Source of the DNA: Limosilactobacillus difficilis
Lineage (GTDB): Bacteria > Bacillota > Bacilli > Lactobacillales > Lactobacillaceae
Assembly (NCBI RefSeq): GCF_947387495.1
Contig: NZ_CANDNU010000012.1
Coordinates: 1-46,230 of the forward strand
Length of the DNA stretch: 46,230 bases
Direction: 5' to 3'
The notes beneath the pieces were generated by a model. The model did no database searches, was not told the origin of the DNA, and saw only the letters and a list, made by a program, of their open reading frames with translations. This document shows positions 31,461-40,322 of this stretch, piece after piece; the stretch's first letter is position 1; each line of letters opens with the position of its first letter. The position numbers and the translations under genes were made by a program.

Positions 31461-33887
31461 ATGAAGGTATCATACAATTGGTTGAATCAATATATTGATC
31501 TTAAGGCCAACAAGATTTCGCCGGCCGCTCTTGGTGAAAAACTAGCCCGGACCTCGGTTGACTTAAACGATGTGTCATCCCCGAGCGACGGCCTGAAAAA
31601 GTTGGTTGTGGGGGAAGTGAAGGAGTGCGTTGCTCACCCGAATTCTGACCACCTGCACATCTGCCAGGTACAAATCAGCCCTGACGAGACGACTCAAATT
31701 GTTTGTGGAGCCCCAAATGTTCAGGCGGGCAAGAAAGTGATCGTTGCTTTGCCGGGAGCACGGATCGCTGATAATGTCAAAATTCGTCGGGGCAAGATCC
31801 GGGGCGAAAAGTCTAACGGGATGCTCTGTGCCCTGCAGGAAATCGGCTTTTCTAACAGCATTGCCCCGCAGGATTACGATGAGGGTATTTACTTCCTGCC
31901 AGATGATGCTAAAGTCGGTGACTCTATCTTCTCCTACCTGGGGATGGATGACACCATCGTTGACACCGACGTGACCCCGAACCGTGGTGATATGCTGTCC
32001 ATGTATGGCAACGTCAACGACATCGCCGCAATTTACGACCTGCCAAAGCACTTTTCAACTCACGAATGTACTGAGGATGCGGCAGAGCAGGCCGATGATC
32101 TAATCAAAGTTCACGTCGATGACGAAAAGATTGCCCCAACCTACCTGATGCGGATTATTAAGGGCGTCAAGGTCCAACCGAGCCCGCTCTGGATGCAGAT
32201 TCGCCTGTGGAATTCTGGCGTTCGGCCGAAAAACAACGTGGTTGACGTCACTAACTATGTCCTTTTGAAGTATGGGCAGCCATTGCACAGCTTTGACTAT
32301 GATAAGCTGCCAGTTAAGGAAATCCACGTGAAACACCCGGCAGATGGCACTAAGATGACCACCCTTGATGGTGAAGAACGGATTTTGAAGGCCAACGATA
32401 TTGTGATTGCTGCTGACGACAAGCCAATTGCCCTGGCTGGCACGATGGGTGGTTTGGAGACAGCCGTTGATGACAACACGACGACGGTGGCCCTGGAAAG
32501 TGCGATTTTTGATCCCGTCATGGTCCGCAAACAGGCGCGCCGGCTCGACCTGCACAGTGAATCTTCAATGCGTTTTGAACGGGGAATCAACCCTGAAACC
32601 GTTGAAAAGGCGCTTAACGAAGCAGCATACTGGCTGCAACAGCTTGCTGGTGGCCAGGTGGCCAAGGGAATCGTACGCGGCAGTCAAGCTGCGGTGAAGG
32701 CGCGGCAAATCCAATTATCAACCAAGCGGGTTAACTTTGTCCTGGGCACAGATCTGAAGACGGAACAGATTACTGACATCATGCGGCGACTGGATTTTGC
32801 GACTGAAACCGTTGGTGACAAGATTATGGTGACCGTGCCGGCGCGGCGCTGGGATATTTCGATTCCAGCTGACCTGAACGAAGAAATTGCCCGGCTCTAC
32901 GGTTATGATAAGATTCCGTCAACTTTGCCGACGATGACTCGAACAGTCGGAGGGCTGACCAGCCGGCAAAAGTTTTTGCGGGCTAGTCGTCACGTCATGG
33001 AGGGATTGGGCTTAAACCAGGCTATTTCTTATTCTTTGACGACGGCGAAGAAAGCTAAACAGTTTCAGATCCAACCGACCGATCGTGAACCGATGCAGGT
33101 TGACTATCCAATGAGTTCTGAACACGTTGCCACCCGGATGAGCATCATCAGTGGGCTGTTGAACGACGTGGCTTATAACATTGCCCACAAGGTGGCAAAC
33201 GTTGCCTTGTATGAAATGGGGCGGGTTTTCTTGCCAAATGGCGAGCCACGGCCGGTTGAACATGAGCACTTAGCCGGCGTTTTGACAGGCCAACTGACGG
33301 CCGACAATTGGCACCAAAAGACGAAGAATGTTGATTTCTTCCAGATGAAGGGGATTGTTGAACAATACCTGAAAAACATCGCCGTTGCTGGCAAGATTAC
33401 TTACGTAGCTAACCATGACCGTAATGAGATGCACCCGGGACGAACAGCCGACATCCTCTTAGATGATCAGCTGATCGGTTATCTCGGACAGGTTCATCCG
33501 CTGGTTGCTAAAGATTACCGTATTCCAGAGACCTACGTCTTTGAACTCAACTTAGAAGCCCTGATTAAGGCTGATAAGCGGAGTCGTCACTATGAATACA
33601 TCAGCAAGTATCCGGCAATTACCCGTGATATCGCACTCTTGGTTGACAACAAGGTGACGAACCAGGAGGTTGTCGATGTGATGACCAAACATGGCGGGGC
33701 TTACTTGAAGGATATTCACCTCTTTGACGTTTACGAAGGGGTTCATCTGCCAAACGGCAAGAAGTCTTTGGCTTACACTTTGACCTATCAGGATGATCGG
33801 GCCACCTTAAAGGAGGAACAGGTTAACACCGCCTTTGATAAGATCGTTCAACGGCTGCAGGATGACTTGAACGCTGAGATTCGTTAA
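31461..33887 (+). CDS. pheT: Phenylalanine--tRNA ligase beta subunit
   Basis: 808 aa, normal length. Domains in order: tRNA-binding EMAP-like domain (about 40-155; HPNSDHLHICQV), B3/B4 editing domain (about 210-385), B5 (about 400-475), catalytic-like core, and FDX-ACB anticodon-binding domain (about 710-808; YEYISKYPAITRDIALLVD). It forms the alpha2beta2 enzyme with PheS. Start ATG 31461 follows GAAAGGA. Confidence 0.97.
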   Translation: MKVSYNWLNQYIDLKANKISPAALGEKLARTSVDLNDVSSPSDGLKKLVVGEVKECVAHPNSDHLHICQVQISPDETTQIVCGAPNVQAGKKVIVALPGARIADNVKIRRGKIRGEKSNGMLCALQEIGFSNSIAPQDYDEGIYFLPDDAKVGDSIFSYLGMDDTIVDTDVTPNRGDMLSMYGNVNDIAAIYDLPKHFSTHECTEDAAEQADDLIKVHVDDEKIAPTYLMRIIKGVKVQPSPLWMQIRLWNSGVRPKNNVVDVTNYVLLKYGQPLHSFDYDKLPVKEIHVKHPADGTKMTTLDGEERILKANDIVIAADDKPIALAGTMGGLETAVDDNTTTVALESAIFDPVMVRKQARRLDLHSESSMRFERGINPETVEKALNEAAYWLQQLAGGQVAKGIVRGSQAAVKARQIQLSTKRVNFVLGTDLKTEQITDIMRRLDFATETVGDKIMVTVPARRWDISIPADLNEEIARLYGYDKIPSTLPTMTRTVGGLTSRQKFLRASRHVMEGLGLNQAISYSLTTAKKAKQFQIQPTDREPMQVDYPMSSEHVATRMSIISGLLNDVAYNIAHKVANVALYEMGRVFLPNGEPRPVEHEHLAGVLTGQLTADNWHQKTKNVDFFQMKGIVEQYLKNIAVAGKITYVANHDRNEMHPGRTADILLDDQLIGYLGQVHPLVAKDYRIPETYVFELNLEALIKADKRSRHYEYISKYPAITRDIALLVDNKVTNQEVVDVMTKHGGAYLKDIHLFDVYEGVHLPNGKKSLAYTLTYQDDRATLKEEQVNTAFDKIVQRLQDDLNAEIR

Positions 33888-33891
33888 CAGA

Positions 33892-34251
33892 ATGAATCAT
33901 TTTAGCAAAAAACAGCTGCGTCGCCAAAACACGGTTGTTTTGATCATTATCATTATGATGGTTGTTCTCGGCTTGACTATTCACCAGGTTTTCACTGCGC
34001 GATTGGCGGCCGTCAATACTTCGGACCGGCAGGCAATCGCGGTTACGATTCCTCGTGGTGCCACCGATCGGCAAGTAGGGGCCATCTTAAAGCAGCGGCA
34101 TTTGGTGCGAAGCGCCTATGTGTTTGATTATTATCTGGAAACCCATAAAACACACGGGGTGAAGGCCGGCACCTTTCACCTGCGCCGCACGATGACGACT
34201 CCGCAAATTGTGGCGGCCTTACAGGAGCGTCAATTGGCGAAAACAAAGTGA
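33892..34251 (+). CDS. MltG-like protein lacking the catalytic domain
   Basis: 119 aa. Basic start, one membrane helix (about 14-32, TVVLIIIIMMVVLGLTI), then a LysM-like module found at the front of MltG/YceG endolytic transglycosylases: VTIPRGATDRQVGAILKQRHLV, VFDYYL, GVKAGTFHLRRTMTTPQIVAAL. Complete MltG runs to about 350 aa with a catalytic Glu that is absent here, and no trace of it remains in the 115 bases before greA. Its place before greA is that of mltG in many Firmicutes, so I read it as a reduced mltG. It starts five bases after pheT with no clear ribosome binding site, so coupling is likely. An intact short protein is also possible. Confidence 0.7.
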   Translation: MNHFSKKQLRRQNTVVLIIIIMMVVLGLTIHQVFTARLAAVNTSDRQAIAVTIPRGATDRQVGAILKQRHLVRSAYVFDYYLETHKTHGVKAGTFHLRRTMTTPQIVAALQERQLAKTK

Positions 34252-34298
34252 TTACTGGCCTCGTTGCTAATAATCAGACAAAAGCAGCGCTTTGCCTA

Positions 34299-34327
34299 TT
34301 TACATTTCTTTTTGAAAATGGTAGTGT
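34299..34327 (+). promoter_or_regulatory. Possible promoter of greA
   Basis: TTTACA (34299-34304), 17 bases, TGG-TAGTGT (34319-34327). The -10 is weak apart from the TG extension. Confidence 0.3.
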
Positions 34328-34366
34328 TGCAAATGCTAACAAATATATGAAAGAGGAGCGTTTTAA

Positions 34367-34852
34367 ATGGCTGAGGAAAAAAGCTTCCCAATGACTGCCG
34401 AAGGTAAAGAAAAGCTCGCCCAAGAGCTGGAAGATCTGCGCCTGAAGCGTCGCCCAGAAGTAATTAAGAGAATTAAGATTGCGAGAAGTTACGGTGACTT
34501 ATCCGAAAATTCCGAGTATGAATCTGCCAAGGACGAGCAGGCTTTTGTTGAAGGCCGGATCGCCCAGATCCAAAACATGCTCCAGTACGCGGTGATCATT
34601 GATAACGAATCTGTCGACAAAAACGAAGTATCCATGGGACGGAAAGTGACCTTCCAGGAACTCCCTGATGAGGATCCGGAAAGCTACCAAATTGTCGGTG
34701 AATCCGAATCTGATCCACTGTCAGGCAAGATTTCTAACGAATCCCCGATGGCGAAGGGGCTTCTGGGCCACAAGGTAGGCGAAGAAGTCGAAATTGCTAT
34801 TCCTAACGGGACGATGAAGGTGAAGATTCTAAAGGTCGAAGACGTCGACTAA
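34367..34852 (+). CDS. greA: Transcription elongation factor GreA
   Basis: 161 aa. GreA stimulates transcript cleavage by stalled RNA polymerase. The N-terminal coiled coil (about 1-78) carries the tip acidic pair in [19 protein letters not shown], and the C-terminal globular domain ends ITNG-like [18 protein letters not shown] 34367 follows AGAGGAG. Confidence 0.97.
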   Translation: MAEEKSFPMTAEGKEKLAQELEDLRLKRRPEVIKRIKIARSYGDLSENSEYESAKDEQAFVEGRIAQIQNMLQYAVIIDNESVDKNEVSMGRKVTFQELPDEDPESYQIVGESESDPLSGKISNESPMAKGLLGHKVGEEVEIAIPNGTMKVKILKVEDVD

Positions 34853-34870
34853 TATCGCCATATTACAAGA

Positions 34871-34928
34871 CAACCCCCAAGCTCAATTGACTGGTTTTAA
34901 CCGGTGATCGGGCTTGGGGGTTGTTTTT
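34871..34928. terminator. Strong terminator between greA and yfhO
   Basis: CAACCCCCAAGC (34871-34882) pairs with GCTTGGGGGTTG (34912-34923); an inner ACTGGTT/AACCGGT stem is present; then TTTTT. The convergent yfhO gene ends in the T-run. Confidence 0.85.
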
Positions 34929-37572
34929 ATTTAGCAGGGAGGTGGTGCCGCCGTGAAAAACCGCTTGCACCAATAACGGAACCAGCAAGAGCAAGCAGGC
35001 TGATAATCAAACCAGGAATCAAGAATGGCGGCCGGTAGTGGAGCACCACGTGGTGGGAGCCGTTTGTGATCGGAATTGCCATGAAGAGTCCGGCGACGGT
35101 CCGCGGGGTGGCGTCTTGACCGTCAATTTTGACGTGCCAACCGGCATCGTTGGGGATGGTAGTCATTAAGACCTGTGAACTGCCTTTGATGTTGACTTTG
35201 CCCTTGATAGTCGTTGAGTTACTCTTGCTGATAATCAGTGGTGAACGTTGCAAGGTCTGCAAACTGCTTCGGTAAGCTACTTGATGCAAGCGGTAGAGGC
35301 TGACGTCTTGCATCCACAGAGATGCATGTTTGAGTTTAACGGTCACCCGGATCTGGCGCCCCTTGTCATGGTAGGCGACGTTGCTGACTACCGTGTTGCG
35401 ATAGGTTGAGTACTGAGGCAGCGGCCGACCGTTGATGCTGATGTTGGCATTGCTTTTTAATTCCGGCCCCAGGGTGAGGTAATAGGAATCATTTGTGTGG
35501 GGGATGATCGTCAAGGTGATGCTGGCCGGCTTGAGCAGGTTTTGGCGACGAAAGATCGTACCTGTGATCCGGTTGGAGCGTTGAACGTTATTGTAGGTCA
35601 CATGATCAAAGTCTTCGACGGAAAAGAGGGATTGGTTGATCTTTTTCCCGGCCAAGGCCTGGAAGATCTGGGATTGATACTGGATTGGATCCATCGTGGT
35701 TCGTTTCAGCCCCAAGATTTGTTTGCTGGCCCCGAAGGCAAGCGGTAAGGCGTCCCGATTGTGGGAGAGCCAAACCATCTTGGTGGTGGCAAAGCAGTGT
35801 TGACGGCGCAAGTCGGGACGATAGGCAGTCAGCGGAAGTACACTTTGCCCGTTATCGTACCCATCATGACGTGCTGACAAGAAGTACTTGAAGCCAAGGA
35901 GGGCATCGGTAACTTGGGTGCCATTTGAATAAGTAACGAAACCGTCACCATCTGGCTGACCAATTGCGCCCATGAAGTTAGGTGTAGCGGGTTTCATCGT
36001 CGAGCCAAAGTGGTCACCGCTATAAAAACCGGCTTGAAAGGGATCGTCCTTGGTACGCATGAAGGTTTTGCCAGTCCGGTAGAGACCAGAGTCGTGCTGA
36101 TGAAGGCGATTGACGGCTTGGTCGAGTCGCTGGGTGTAAATGCTAAATTGATTTTTCGGAACGTAAGCAATATTGTTGAGACTAATTACTGCGTTGGTTC
36201 CAACATCGAGGACTACTAGCAATAGCAAGAGGAGATCAATGGCAAACGGTTTTTCTTCCAACGGCAGGTTGAAGAAGAAGAGGGCGGCCACCAAGAAGCC
36301 AGCGGCCATCAACAACTGGTCGTGGTTGACGTAGTTGAGCTGGCTGGCATGAAACCATAGCCAGGCTAAAGGGATAATGAGTAAAATCGCGATGATCGTG
36401 GTATTGAGCCGGCCCAGCCGGAATTGCGATTGCATCACTTGGGCGGCAAGCCAGATAAGCCAGAAACTAGCGAGATAGGAGAAACGATAAGGATACCAGA
36501 CCGGAAACTGGCCGAGGTGCCAGAAGAGGTCGAGCGCTTGAATGCAAAAAGAAGCAGCAAAAAAGAGAGTGATCAAGAAAGCGACTAAGCGCTGTTGCCA
36601 GGCAATTTTGCGGTTGAGAAAGTAGGCCAGAGCACCGCAAGTTAGGAGAATTCCGATGTAAAGGTTCGGCTGCCCCGATGGCATCTGTTTGAAATTAAAG
36701 GATCCCGGGACGAGCAGCTTAGCCAGCATCTTCCACGGTTGGTATTCGAGCTTCCATTGCCAGTTGTTGGCAGTATAAGTAGCTTTACTATCCAGGAGGG
36801 TAAAGAGGGTTGGCAAAAGAACGACCATCGCGTTGGCAACAGCCAGCAGCGAAGAACCGATGTATTTAATGAACCCCTTGCCCAAAGATGGCCAACTTGG
36901 CTTTTGGCTGCTGATCTGCCAAAGCGAAAAGAGGATGGTGAAGAGGCAACACATCCACGCCATATAATAATTGTCGATGAGAGAGATGGTAAGCCAGGCA
37001 ACATAGAGCCAGGGACGTCGCCCTTGCCAAATGTCAATTAAACCGGCTGTCAACGGAGGCAAAATAAAGAGAACATCTAGCCATAATAAGTTGAGCTGGT
37101 TGGCAATCATCCATCCCATTAAAGCATAAGCGCTGGAAAAGGCGACAGCCCGGAAGCCACGTTGCAATCCTTGCCGTTCCAACAACCAGGCCATGCTCAA
37201 ACTGGCGCAACCATACTTAGCCAGGGTCAAAAAAAGGATGCCGCTGGCGAGATGCTGGCCGGCAAAGGGTAAGAGGATCAGATTAAGCGGACTCCAGAGG
37301 TAGTAAGCGTTGGTCCCCCACATTTCACCGCCCAATCCCTTGCCGAGGGAATAGAAAAAGCTGCTGGGATCGTGTAAGATGGCGCGTCGCAAATAAGAAA
37401 AGAAGTCAACATATTGTTGACCCAAATCGACGGTCAGAATGGAACTCTGGCCAAAGGGAGCCATCTGGCGGCTGATAAAGTAGCCGCTCATAATAATGAC
37501 GGGTAAGAAAAAGCTGGCAAGAAGGGTCCACTGGTGCGGATTAAGATGATATTTGCTTTGTGCTGGTTTCAC
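34927..37572 (-). CDS. yfhO: YfhO family large membrane protein
   Basis: 881 aa. About 12-14 membrane helices fill residues 10-460, followed by an extracytoplasmic domain of about 370 residues and a last helix near the C-terminus (FLIPGLIISLLALAGSVIGASG). The first loop with GQSSILTVDLGQQYVDFFSYLRR is a family signature. YfhO proteins are GT-C-like and are linked to glycosylation of lipoteichoic acid or other wall polymers in Firmicutes; the substrate here is unknown. The start is GTG 37572, with GGAGG eight bases upstream and a -10 TATAAT at 37608-37603 but no good -35. Confidence 0.9.
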   Translation of the reverse strand: MKPAQSKYHLNPHQWTLLASFFLPVIIMSGYFISRQMAPFGQSSILTVDLGQQYVDFFSYLRRAILHDPSSFFYSLGKGLGGEMWGTNAYYLWSPLNLILLPFAGQHLASGILFLTLAKYGCASLSMAWLLERQGLQRGFRAVAFSSAYALMGWMIANQLNLLWLDVLFILPPLTAGLIDIWQGRRPWLYVAWLTISLIDNYYMAWMCCLFTILFSLWQISSQKPSWPSLGKGFIKYIGSSLLAVANAMVVLLPTLFTLLDSKATYTANNWQWKLEYQPWKMLAKLLVPGSFNFKQMPSGQPNLYIGILLTCGALAYFLNRKIAWQQRLVAFLITLFFAASFCIQALDLFWHLGQFPVWYPYRFSYLASFWLIWLAAQVMQSQFRLGRLNTTIIAILLIIPLAWLWFHASQLNYVNHDQLLMAAGFLVAALFFFNLPLEEKPFAIDLLLLLLVVLDVGTNAVISLNNIAYVPKNQFSIYTQRLDQAVNRLHQHDSGLYRTGKTFMRTKDDPFQAGFYSGDHFGSTMKPATPNFMGAIGQPDGDGFVTYSNGTQVTDALLGFKYFLSARHDGYDNGQSVLPLTAYRPDLRRQHCFATTKMVWLSHNRDALPLAFGASKQILGLKRTTMDPIQYQSQIFQALAGKKINQSLFSVEDFDHVTYNNVQRSNRITGTIFRRQNLLKPASITLTIIPHTNDSYYLTLGPELKSNANISINGRPLPQYSTYRNTVVSNVAYHDKGRQIRVTVKLKHASLWMQDVSLYRLHQVAYRSSLQTLQRSPLIISKSNSTTIKGKVNIKGSSQVLMTTIPNDAGWHVKIDGQDATPRTVAGLFMAIPITNGSHHVVLHYRPPFLIPGLIISLLALAGSVIGASGFSRRHHLPAK

Positions 37573-37602
37573 GACGTGCCTCCGAATCTAAATTGATCTA
37601 TT

Positions 37603-37608
37603 ATTATA
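37603..37608 (-). promoter_or_regulatory. -10 box for yfhO
   Basis: TATAAT on the minus strand (37608-37603), 31 bases before the GTG start; the -35 region is poor. Confidence 0.4.
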
Positions 37609-37687
37609 GCGCACTTCTGGTCAAACGACGATCAGATGCTTTGCTGTGGGTGAATCATAAGAAAAGTTTAATCTCAGTCCTTTCGAT

Positions 37688-37716
37688 TTGCCGGCCTTTC
37701 AATCCAGGAGTATATT
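37688..37716 (+). promoter_or_regulatory. Promoter of the class B PBP gene
   Basis: -35 TTGCCG (37688-37693), 17 bases, -10 TATATT (37711-37716). Confidence 0.5.
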
Positions 37717-37766
37717 TGATAATATTGTTCGTGAACGAATTAGATCAGATTGAGGAGCAAAGAATA

Positions 37767-39860
37767 GTGGATTTCCTGAATCAAATCAAAGGGTGGTTTA
37801 AGCTGGGCCGCGGCGATCACCAACGTAAAAATAATAAATCTGTGATTTCTTCACGGTTGAATTTATTAATCACTGTTGTCGGGATTCTCTTGCTGGTCCT
37901 GGGGGGCCGGCTGTTTTACCTGCAAGTGCTTAATGGCAATGCCTACAAGGCCGAAGTGAAACGGTCAGATACGACGATCCAGACGAACAACGTCCAGCGG
38001 GGGATGATTTACGATTCCCAGGGCCGGGTGATGGTTGGCAATCAAGCCCACCAGGCTATAACCTACACAAAAGGCTCCAACGTTTCCAGTGCCCAATTAT
38101 ATAAGGTTGCCAATCGCTTGGGACGTTATGTTGACGTTAGCAAGAACCGTTTGACTGATCGGAACAAGATCGATTACTACTTGGCTAACGATGCCCACCT
38201 GAAACGGGTAGAAAAGATGGCTCATGCCGGAAACGATAGTGTCACCAGCAACGCAGCCTACAACAAGAGTGTGACCTACCTGGAAAATCACCCGGATAAA
38301 TATTCACTGACGGCGGATCAAAAGAACAAGGCGAAGATTTACGCTGCGATGAGCGGGGCTTATTCTCTGTCGACGACCTATATTAAGGAAACCGGGGTTA
38401 CCTCTAAGGAACTGGCCGAAGTCGGCGAGCACCTGAACCAGATACCAGGGGTCAAAATTGGCAAGGCTTGGACACGGAACTATCCACAAGGGACCGACAC
38501 CCAGTCGTTGACGGGGACGGTTTCGACGACTAAGACCGGTTTGCCAGACGATGAAGTGAACCGCTTGCTCTCTCAAGGCTACTCACGCAATGACAGTGTT
38601 GGTCGTTCTTATCTAGAAAAGCAGTATCAGTCAACCTTGGCTGGTTCCAAGTCACAGACTGAGGTTACCACAACTGGCAACAACGTCACCAAGTCGGTCA
38701 CGAAATATGCCGGTAAGAAAGGGGATAACCTGGTCCTGACGATCAATTCGAAGTTTCAGCAAAGGGTTCAAGACATCCTCAAGAACAACTACGCCGCTGC
38801 GGGGAATGCGTACTCGACTGGTGTTTATGCTGTCGTGATGAATCCTCACACCGGGGCAATTTATGCCATGGCAGGGATCGACCGCGATCCCGAAACTGGT
38901 AAAGAGACAGTTGATCAGGTTGGGGCGATTAACCACCCGATCGTTCTTGGTTCCGTTGTTAAAGGAGCTACGGTGATGGGCGGTTTGATGAGCGGGGTTA
39001 TCACCCCGACTAACAACACGCTGACCGATCACCCGATTACGTTGGCTGGAACCCAGAAGTCTTCTTGGTTTAACCACTCGGGTGGCGCCAACATGGCAGT
39101 TGACGCGCCGACTGCGCTTGAAGTTTCTTCCAACTCGTACATGATGCAGCTGGCCATGAAAGAAGCCGGTTTTAACTATAAGGAAGACGAGAACCTGACG
39201 ATGTCAACCAAGGCCTTTACAAAGTTGCGTTATTACTTCAACATGTTTGGCCTTGGAACGAAGACGGGAATCGACCTGCCTGGTGAAACAACCGGCTTTA
39301 CTGGTCCATCTAACAAGGCTCATATCGGGTCAGCCCTCGACCTTTCCTACGGGAACTACGATGCCTATACCGTTATTCAGTTGGCTCAGTACATGTCGAC
39401 CATTGCTAATGGTGGTTACAAGATGCGGCCATACCTGGTCAAGGAAGTTCGTGGAACCAAGGCTAACGGTCAGTTAGGGCGGGTTGAATCAACGACTCAG
39501 CCGCAGGTTCAGGCTAAGATTCCGGCTACGAAGGAAGACTTTAAGCTGGTTCACGAGGGGCTTTATCTGGTGACCCACGGGACGAACGCTTACGTTACTG
39601 CCGGCAAGATGAAAGACATCAAGCCATCCGTTTCTGGGAAGACTGGGACGGCCGAAACTTACTACAAGAGTCATTCGACGACCACGCTTAGTTTTGCGGG
39701 CTATGCGCCGTCCAATGATCCGCAGGTCGTCGTGGCCCTTTCCATCCCTGGTAGCTCGAACAGTGACGGCGGAGCTAACATGACGATGGCCCGGCAAATC
39801 TTCAATGCTTACTGGAAGATGGTGCAGAGTCCGAAGAAGTACGAAAATAGCAGTAACTAA
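37767..39860 (+). CDS. pbpA: Class B penicillin-binding protein (PBP2b/PbpA, elongation type)
   Basis: 697 aa. Transpeptidase that cross-links peptidoglycan. N-terminal membrane helix (about 33-52, LLITVVGILLLVLGGRLFYLQ), then the pedestal/dimerisation domain with RGMIYDSQGRVM, then the transpeptidase: SVVK (active Ser ~394), SSNSY (~455) and GKTGTAE (~624). The YqgF-like position before rpmG, fthC, yqgQ and glcK matches B. subtilis pbpA, so the elongation complex with RodA is the likeliest partner. The start is GTG 37767 with GAGGAG nine bases before; in-frame sequence further up overlaps the promoter. Confidence 0.92.
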   Translation: MDFLNQIKGWFKLGRGDHQRKNNKSVISSRLNLLITVVGILLLVLGGRLFYLQVLNGNAYKAEVKRSDTTIQTNNVQRGMIYDSQGRVMVGNQAHQAITYTKGSNVSSAQLYKVANRLGRYVDVSKNRLTDRNKIDYYLANDAHLKRVEKMAHAGNDSVTSNAAYNKSVTYLENHPDKYSLTADQKNKAKIYAAMSGAYSLSTTYIKETGVTSKELAEVGEHLNQIPGVKIGKAWTRNYPQGTDTQSLTGTVSTTKTGLPDDEVNRLLSQGYSRNDSVGRSYLEKQYQSTLAGSKSQTEVTTTGNNVTKSVTKYAGKKGDNLVLTINSKFQQRVQDILKNNYAAAGNAYSTGVYAVVMNPHTGAIYAMAGIDRDPETGKETVDQVGAINHPIVLGSVVKGATVMGGLMSGVITPTNNTLTDHPITLAGTQKSSWFNHSGGANMAVDAPTALEVSSNSYMMQLAMKEAGFNYKEDENLTMSTKAFTKLRYYFNMFGLGTKTGIDLPGETTGFTGPSNKAHIGSALDLSYGNYDAYTVIQLAQYMSTIANGGYKMRPYLVKEVRGTKANGQLGRVESTTQPQVQAKIPATKEDFKLVHEGLYLVTHGTNAYVTAGKMKDIKPSVSGKTGTAETYYKSHSTTTLSFAGYAPSNDPQVVVALSIPGSSNSDGGANMTMARQIFNAYWKMVQSPKKYENSSN

Positions 39861-39912
39861 GTCGGTGCTGTCGTTTTGCTTTTCTTTCTTCTTTCGGCAG
39901 ATCGTGTCAAGG

Positions 39913-39942
39913 AAAACTCCTTAACAAAGTCGGAGTTTTTTC
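39913..39942 (+). terminator. Terminator after the PBP gene
   Basis: AAAACTCC pairs with GGAGTTTT around an 11-base loop, followed by TTTCT. Confidence 0.75.
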
Positions 39943-39962
39943 TGGAAAAACGATCTGATTGA

Positions 39963-39971
39963 TGGTATATT
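39963..39971 (+). promoter_or_regulatory. Extended -10 promoter of rpmG
   Basis: TGG directly before TATATT (39966-39971); -35 not clear. Confidence 0.4.
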
Positions 39972-40032
39972 GAATGAGTTAGGTTTTCGAATAACCGGAA
40001 ATAATCTTAATTATGTTTGGAGGTTGCAACCG

Positions 40033-40182
40033 ATGCGTGTAAACATTACCTTAGAGTGCACTTCATGCCACGAACGGACTTACTTAACCAGCAAGAACCG
40101 TCGGCACAATCCCGACCGTCTTGAACTGAAGAAGTACTGCCCACGCGAACGCAAAGTGACGCTGCACCGCGAAACGAAGTAA
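40033..40182 (+). CDS. rpmG: 50S ribosomal protein L33
   Basis: 49 aa, from [15 protein letters not shown] to [10 protein letters not shown]. The first zinc pair CTSC (9-12) is present, but the second reads CPRE, so one of four zinc cysteines is lost. ATG 40033 follows GGAGGTTG; the 21 in-frame codons upstream overlap the promoter. It is followed one base after its stop by a hairpin series leading to fthC. Confidence 0.95.
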   Translation: MRVNITLECTSCHERTYLTSKNRRHNPDRLELKKYCPRERKVTLHRETK

Positions 40183-40297
40183 TCCGACTTTGACTCGGAA
40201 AATTGCGGGTGACAGCCGCAAGGGAGTCATTCAGCTCTCGTCAATAACTGTCAATATGAGTCCCTAGTGTTCTTGCCTGAATGCTAGGGATTTCTTT
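40183..40297 (+). promoter_or_regulatory. Candidate attenuator between rpmG and fthC
   Basis: Four helices by eye: TCCGA/TCGGA (40183-40199), TTGCGG/CCGCAA (40203-40221), GGGAGTCAT (40222-40230) with ATGAGTCCC (40256-40264; one G-G mismatch), and the terminator TCCCTAG (40261-40267) with CTAGGGA (40284-40290), then TTTCTTT. The last two share TCCC and exclude each other, the usual antiterminator/terminator switch. The sequence does not fit the tetrahydrofolate riboswitch as I know it. Function is inferred. Confidence 0.5.
40261..40297 (+). terminator. Terminator before fthC
   Basis: TCCCTAG/CTAGGGA stem with a 16-base loop and T-rich tail. It would end rpmG messages unless the competing helix forms. 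Confidence 0.7.
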
Positions 40298-40322
40298 GTA
40301 ATTAAAATAGGGAGGCACGATC

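Noticed and set aside
37560-37766. 69-codon N-terminal extension of the PBP gene
   Set aside because: It overlaps the divergent promoters and has no start signal; GTG 37767 with GAGGAG gives the normal class B PBP start with a short cytoplasmic tail.
40183-40297. Known tetrahydrofolate riboswitch before fthC
   Set aside because: The conserved core bases of that class as I know them are not visible; only the gene context fits.
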